From CAYGWP01 sp964353455 (GTDB taxonomy: Bacteria > Planctomycetota > Phycisphaerae > FEN-1346), in assembly GCA_964353455.1 (NCBI GenBank), contig CAYGWP010000334.1, positions 1 to 8,856 on the forward strand: a DNA stretch of 8,856 nt, in the 5' to 3' direction. Each line of letters begins with the position of its first letter. Within the stretch, counting starts at the first letter, position 1. This document shows, in pieces, positions 6,115-8,856 of this stretch. The notes under the pieces are model-generated. The model ran no database searches, was not told where the DNA came from, and worked only from the letters and a program-made list of their open reading frames with translations. A program made the translations under genes and the position numbers.

Positions 6115-7356
6115 TCAGTCTGGAATCGGATGCGAGCGGCAGAACTCGCGGACCTCTGGTCTAAGGGCGGCGGCCGCCGTGGCCGGGTCCGTGGCCACAA
6201 GCACCGTGTGAATCCAGCGGGCGATGGCCCGGACTTCGTCCTGGCCTGCGCCGCGGGTCGTCACCGAGGGCGTGCCGATGCGGATGCCCGACGGGTCCAG
6301 CGGCGACCGCGGATCGAACGGAATCGCGTTCTTGTTGAGGATTATGCCCGCCTGGCCGAGCCACTCCTGGGCATAGGCGCCCGTCACGCTTCCGGCCGAA
6401 AGGTCCACCAGGAAGAGGTGGGTGTCCGTGCCGCCGCTGACGATGCGGTGCCCCAGGCGGGCCATCTCGTCGGCCATCGCGCGGGCGTTGGCCACCACAC
6501 GGGCCTGGTAATCCTTGAACTCCTGCGTCATGGCCAGGGCGAAGGAGACGGCCTTGCCGGCGATGATGTGCATCAGCGGGCCGCCCTGGAGGCCCGGGAA
6601 GACCGTGAGGTCGATGGCCTTGCCATATTCGGAGTTACACATAATCATCCCGCCGCGCGGGCCGCGCATGGTCTTGTGAGTCGTGGCGGTCACGAAGTCC
6701 GACACGGGCACGGGGTCCGGATGCTGCCCTGCGACCACGAGGCCGGCGAAGTGGGCCATATCGACCATGAGTTTGGCCCCGGCCTTGTGTGCGATCTCGG
6801 CCATGCGTGCGCAATCAATCGCCCGCGGATAGGCGCTTGCGCCGGCCACGATGAGCGCCGGCCGCACCTCGCGGGCCTGCCGCGCGAGCGCGTCGTAGTC
6901 GATCTTCTCGGTCTCGGGGCTCACTCCGTAATGCGCGATCTGATACATGCGACCGCTGAAGTTCGTCTTCAGGCCGTGCGTCAGGTGTCCGCCGTGGGCC
7001 AGGTCCATCGAGAGTATGGTATCGCCCGGCTCGAGGATGCTGAAATAGACCGCCATGTTGGCCTGGCTGCCGGACTGCGGCTGGACGTTGATGTGCTCGC
7101 AGCCGAAGAGTCGCTTGCCGCGCTCGATCGCCAGTTGCTCGACGGCGTCGATGACATCGCACCCGCCGTACCAGCGGTGGCCCGGGTACCCCTCGGCGTA
7201 CTTATCGGTGAGTGTGCTGCCGACGGCCTCTCGGACGCTGCGGGGGCAGTGGTTCTCGCTGGCAATGAGGTCGATGGTCTCGCACTGCCGGGCCTGCTCC
7301 GAGGCCAGGAGTTCGGCCAGTACGGGGTCGTCGCGTTTCAGGAATTTCTGGTTCAT
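6115..7356 (-). CDS. glyA: Serine hydroxymethyltransferase
   Basis: A complete 413-residue PLP enzyme that interconverts serine and glycine while charging tetrahydrofolate to 5,10-methylene-THF, the main source of one-carbon units. Seen in sequence: the N-terminal ETIDLIASEN block, DKYAEGYPGHRWYGG (about 51-65), QPQSGSQANMAVY (92-104), LAHGGHLTHG (119-128), VDMAHFAGLV (198-207) with the cofactor-contacting Asp-His pair, and TATTHKTMRGPRGG (223-236) with Lys228 as the Schiff-base lysine. C-terminal PSGIRIGTPSVTTRG is also canonical. Length matches the bacterial enzyme. The start is supported by GAGG five bases before the ATG. It lies 41 bases after a lipoprotein gene and six before hpt, so salvage of purines and supply of one-carbon units are likely co-expressed. 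Confidence 0.98.
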   Translation of the reverse strand: MNQKFLKRDDPVLAELLASEQARQCETIDLIASENHCPRSVREAVGSTLTDKYAEGYPGHRWYGGCDVIDAVEQLAIERGKRLFGCEHINVQPQSGSQANMAVYFSILEPGDTILSMDLAHGGHLTHGLKTNFSGRMYQIAHYGVSPETEKIDYDALARQAREVRPALIVAGASAYPRAIDCARMAEIAHKAGAKLMVDMAHFAGLVVAGQHPDPVPVSDFVTATTHKTMRGPRGGMIMCNSEYGKAIDLTVFPGLQGGPLMHIIAGKAVSFALAMTQEFKDYQARVVANARAMADEMARLGHRIVSGGTDTHLFLVDLSAGSVTGAYAQEWLGQAGIILNKNAIPFDPRSPLDPSGIRIGTPSVTTRGAGQDEVRAIARWIHTVLVATDPATAAAALRPEVREFCRSHPIPD

Positions 7357-7397
7357 CGGTTCCTCAATTCGGTGTCTCTGTCCACGTTGCGGTCACG

Positions 7398-7916
7398 TCA
7401 CCAGCCCGCTCGAAACGAGCGGAAGCAGATGTCGAAATCCGGTTCCTCTGCGGCGAACGTCTCGGGCGTCGCCGTCGCCGTGACGATGTATGCCCGCTCT
7501 GCGGCCACCACGTATAGTTGCCGCTGCTCGACCGGGCGGCCCACGGCCTCGTGCCGGAACGTTATCGTCCAGGCCCGCCGCCCGTCGGCCGTGGTGGCCG
7601 GGCCTTCCGCAACCAGTTTGAAGCCCGGCAGTTCCGCGAGGTGCGGCTTGCTTGTCCGCACCCAGTCGGCCAGCGCCACGCCGGTGAAATGGTTCTCGGC
7701 GACGACGTCGAGGTTAGTCGCCGCCTCGCCGTCCGGCGCGGGTTTTCGCACGATCACCGCCGCCGAGCCGCCGCTCTCGCGGACCGCCCAGCCCGGCGGC
7801 ACATCCATCGCGAAACGGTTGTCGCGATTGACGTAGCCGAGTCCGGCGACGTCCTCCGGCAGGCCGGCCGCGCACCCGGCGAAGGCGAATGCCGCCAGCA
7901 ATGCGCCGAGCGTCAT
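7398..7916 (-). CDS. Predicted lipoprotein, PsbP/DcrB-like, paralogue of the upstream gene
   Basis: From the ATG at 7916 the protein has 172 residues. It starts with a hydrophobic stretch ending in the lipobox FAGC (Cys15), so it should be lipid-anchored outside the cytoplasmic membrane. The mature part contains RFAMDVPPGWAVRES near its start and ends PDFDICFRSFRAGW. The FAxDVPxGW motif and a C-terminal CFxSF resemble the Mog1/PsbP-fold proteins (PsbP, DcrB, DUF1795), whose bacterial members are mostly uncharacterised. The same marks occur in the neighbour at 7986-8543, so the two look like diverged tandem duplicates. The ATG start leaves the signal peptide without a positive charge. An in-frame CTG at 7932-7934, preceded by AAAGGGG, would give an N-terminus reading MSISRIMTLG and may be the true start. 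Confidence 0.78.
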   Translation of the reverse strand: MTLGALLAAFAFAGCAAGLPEDVAGLGYVNRDNRFAMDVPPGWAVRESGGSAAVIVRKPAPDGEAATNLDVVAENHFTGVALADWVRTSKPHLAELPGFKLVAEGPATTADGRRAWTITFRHEAVGRPVEQRQLYVVAAERAYIVTATATPETFAAEEPDFDICFRSFRAGW

Positions 7917-7954
7917 GATTCGGCTAATCGACAGGGCAGCCCCTTTCGCGGATT

Positions 7955-7976
7955 GCCCGCCGCTTCCGCGGCGGGC
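7955..7976 (-). other. Stable intercistronic hairpin between the two lipoprotein genes
   Basis: Arms GCCCGCCGC (7955-7963) and GCGGCGGGC (7968-7976) pair perfectly over nine all-G/C bases around a four-base loop. On the transcribed strand the loop is GGAA, a GNRA-type tetraloop. No T-run follows, so it is not a standard terminator; it more likely adjusts mRNA stability or relative expression of the two genes. It lies about 40 bases before the downstream ATG. Confidence 0.6.
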
Positions 7977-7985
7977 TCGGATGCG

Positions 7986-8543
7986 TCACCACGTTACGAA
8001 CGAATCGAAGCACTTCTTGATCGCCGCCTCGGCCGCCGGCAGGTCCGGCTCAGGTGCCGTCGCCAGCACGGCGTAGGCGCGGCGGTCGGTCATGACGAGG
8101 AGCATCCGCTGGACGAGCGGCTGCACATTGCGCGGGTTCCTCAGGACCACCTCGAGCGCATCGCGCCCGTCGGCCAGGCGCCTGGCCTGGCGGCTTACGA
8201 CCTCCAGGTCCGACTGCATCTCCTGCGACTCCTTGACGGCCTGGTCGGCCCACGCCTCCAGCGCGATTCCTTCGCGGTCGATGGCCACCACGTCCACCAC
8301 CGCCAGGCGCCGGTCCAGGCCACGGTGGCTCGGCGTGCGTGCGGCCGTCCCGGATGCCTGCGGACTGATCTCAAGGACAACATCACCGTAGAAGTCGCGG
8401 AACGTCCAGCCCTGGGGCACGTCGATGGCGAATCCGAGCCGCGGGCGGACGATGTCGCGGCCCTCGGCCTGGGCCGGCGGTTTTCCCTGGCATCCTGCCA
8501 GGGCGAGGAGGGCAACCATCACCAGGGCTGTCGCTCGTGGCAT
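7986..8543 (-). CDS. Predicted lipoprotein, PsbP/DcrB-like
   Basis: A 185-residue protein with a textbook lipoprotein signal: MPR, a hydrophobic run, and the lipobox LAGC with Cys18. The mature part has LGFAIDVPQGWTFRDFYGD at its start and PAAEAAIKKCFDSFVTW at its end, the same landmarks as the paralogue just downstream, with RRAYAVLATAPEPD matching RAYIVTATATPE there. The fold is probably Mog1/PsbP-like; the function is not known. The start is set by GGAGG nine bases before the ATG and by the signal peptide; a longer frame reaching 8645 overlaps prfB and is rejected. Only one base separates the prfB stop from this ATG, so the gene is almost certainly co-transcribed and perhaps translationally coupled with prfB. 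Confidence 0.85.
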   Translation of the reverse strand: MPRATALVMVALLALAGCQGKPPAQAEGRDIVRPRLGFAIDVPQGWTFRDFYGDVVLEISPQASGTAARTPSHRGLDRRLAVVDVVAIDREGIALEAWADQAVKESQEMQSDLEVVSRQARRLADGRDALEVVLRNPRNVQPLVQRMLLVMTDRRAYAVLATAPEPDLPAAEAAIKKCFDSFVTW

Positions 8544-8544
8544 G

Positions 8545-8856
8545 TTACTTGGCCTCCGACCGCGCTGCGGCGCGGCGATGCAGTTCCGCCTCGATGAACG
8601 CGTCGAGTTCGCCGTCGAGGACGTCCTGGACCCGGCCCGTCTCACGGCCGGTCCGATGGTCCTTGCAGAGTGTGTACGGCTGGAGGACGTAGGAGCGTAT
8701 CTGGTTGCCCCAGGCGATCTCGCCCTTCTGGCCGTAGAGTTTGGCGATTTCCTTGTCGCGCTGGGCTTCCTGTAGGCGCTTCAGTTTCGCCCGCAGCATC
8801 TCCATCGCCATCGCGCGGTTCTGGTGCTGCGACCGCTCGTTCTGGCACTGGACGAC
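8545..8856 (-). CDS. prfB: Peptide chain release factor 2 (RF2), C-terminal part only
   Basis: The last 103 residues of a class-I release factor; the gene continues past the right edge. The visible part starts VVQCQNERSQHQNRAMAMEML, which directly follows the GGQ hydrolysis loop region in this family (GGQ itself is outside the window). It continues with GEIAWGNQIRSYVLQPY and KDHRTGRETGRVQDVLDGELDAFI. The wording QCQNERSQHQN, IAWGNQIRSYVL and VQDVLDGELDAFI is RF2-like and distinguishes it from RF1. RF2 reads UGA and UAA stop codons and releases the peptide from the ribosome. The codon-recognition motif and the frequent programmed +1 frameshift near the N-terminus cannot be checked here. Confidence 0.95.
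   Translation of the reverse strand, partial: VVQCQNERSQHQNRAMAMEMLRAKLKRLQEAQRDKEIAKLYGQKGEIAWGNQIRSYVLQPYTLCKDHRTGRETGRVQDVLDGELDAFIEAELHRRAAARSEAK

Noticed and set aside
5098..7836. Plus-strand open frame of 912 codons
   Set aside because: It runs antisense across the kinase, hpt, glyA and a lipoprotein gene, all with recognisable family motifs on the minus strand. It is a product of codon bias in GC-rich genes.
7955..7976. Intrinsic terminator between the lipoprotein genes
   Set aside because: The stem is strong, but no T-rich run follows on the transcribed strand and the operon appears to continue.

Overview
The window is GC-rich bacterial chromosomal DNA in which every convincing gene lies on the minus strand, so transcription runs from high to low coordinates. 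The mix suggests a Planctomycetota-like genome: lipoproteins and exported proteins of unassigned function, an ECF sigma factor with its anti-sigma factor, an exported alpha/beta hydrolase and a sensorless histidine kinase. That placement is an inference from style; no phylogenetic marker is complete here.

In transcription order, the right part (8856 to 5560) looks like one operon. It holds the 3' end of prfB (peptide chain release factor 2), two tandem lipoproteins that look like diverged paralogues of a PsbP/DcrB-like type, glyA (serine hydroxymethyltransferase) and hpt (hypoxanthine phosphoribosyltransferase). Gaps are 1 to 69 bases. The centre (5481 to 4663) is a soluble histidine kinase with a TTG start. 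The left-centre (4573 to 3056) is an exported esterase-like hydrolase with a helical C-terminal extension. The left part (2935 to 151) is a compact three-gene unit: ECF sigma factor, transmembrane zinc-type anti-sigma factor (ATGA overlap with the sigma gene), and a large exported protein of unknown function behind a strong ribosome binding site.

The most unusual content is repeat structure around the histidine kinase gene. A 57-base near-perfect inverted repeat lies in frame inside its coding sequence and supplies about 19 codons in the ATPase domain; it also looks like a bidirectional terminator. Immediately upstream, a 94-base segment is bounded by two copies of the same 16-base perfect palindrome with a 9-bp hairpin between them; it overlaps the 3' end of hpt and supplies that protein's last residues and stop codon. 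At the left edge, two exact 24-base direct repeats 43 bases apart, followed by a possible gene start, look like the end of a mobile element. No RNA gene, CRISPR array or complete insertion sequence was seen, and no gene-free stretch exceeds about 150 bases.
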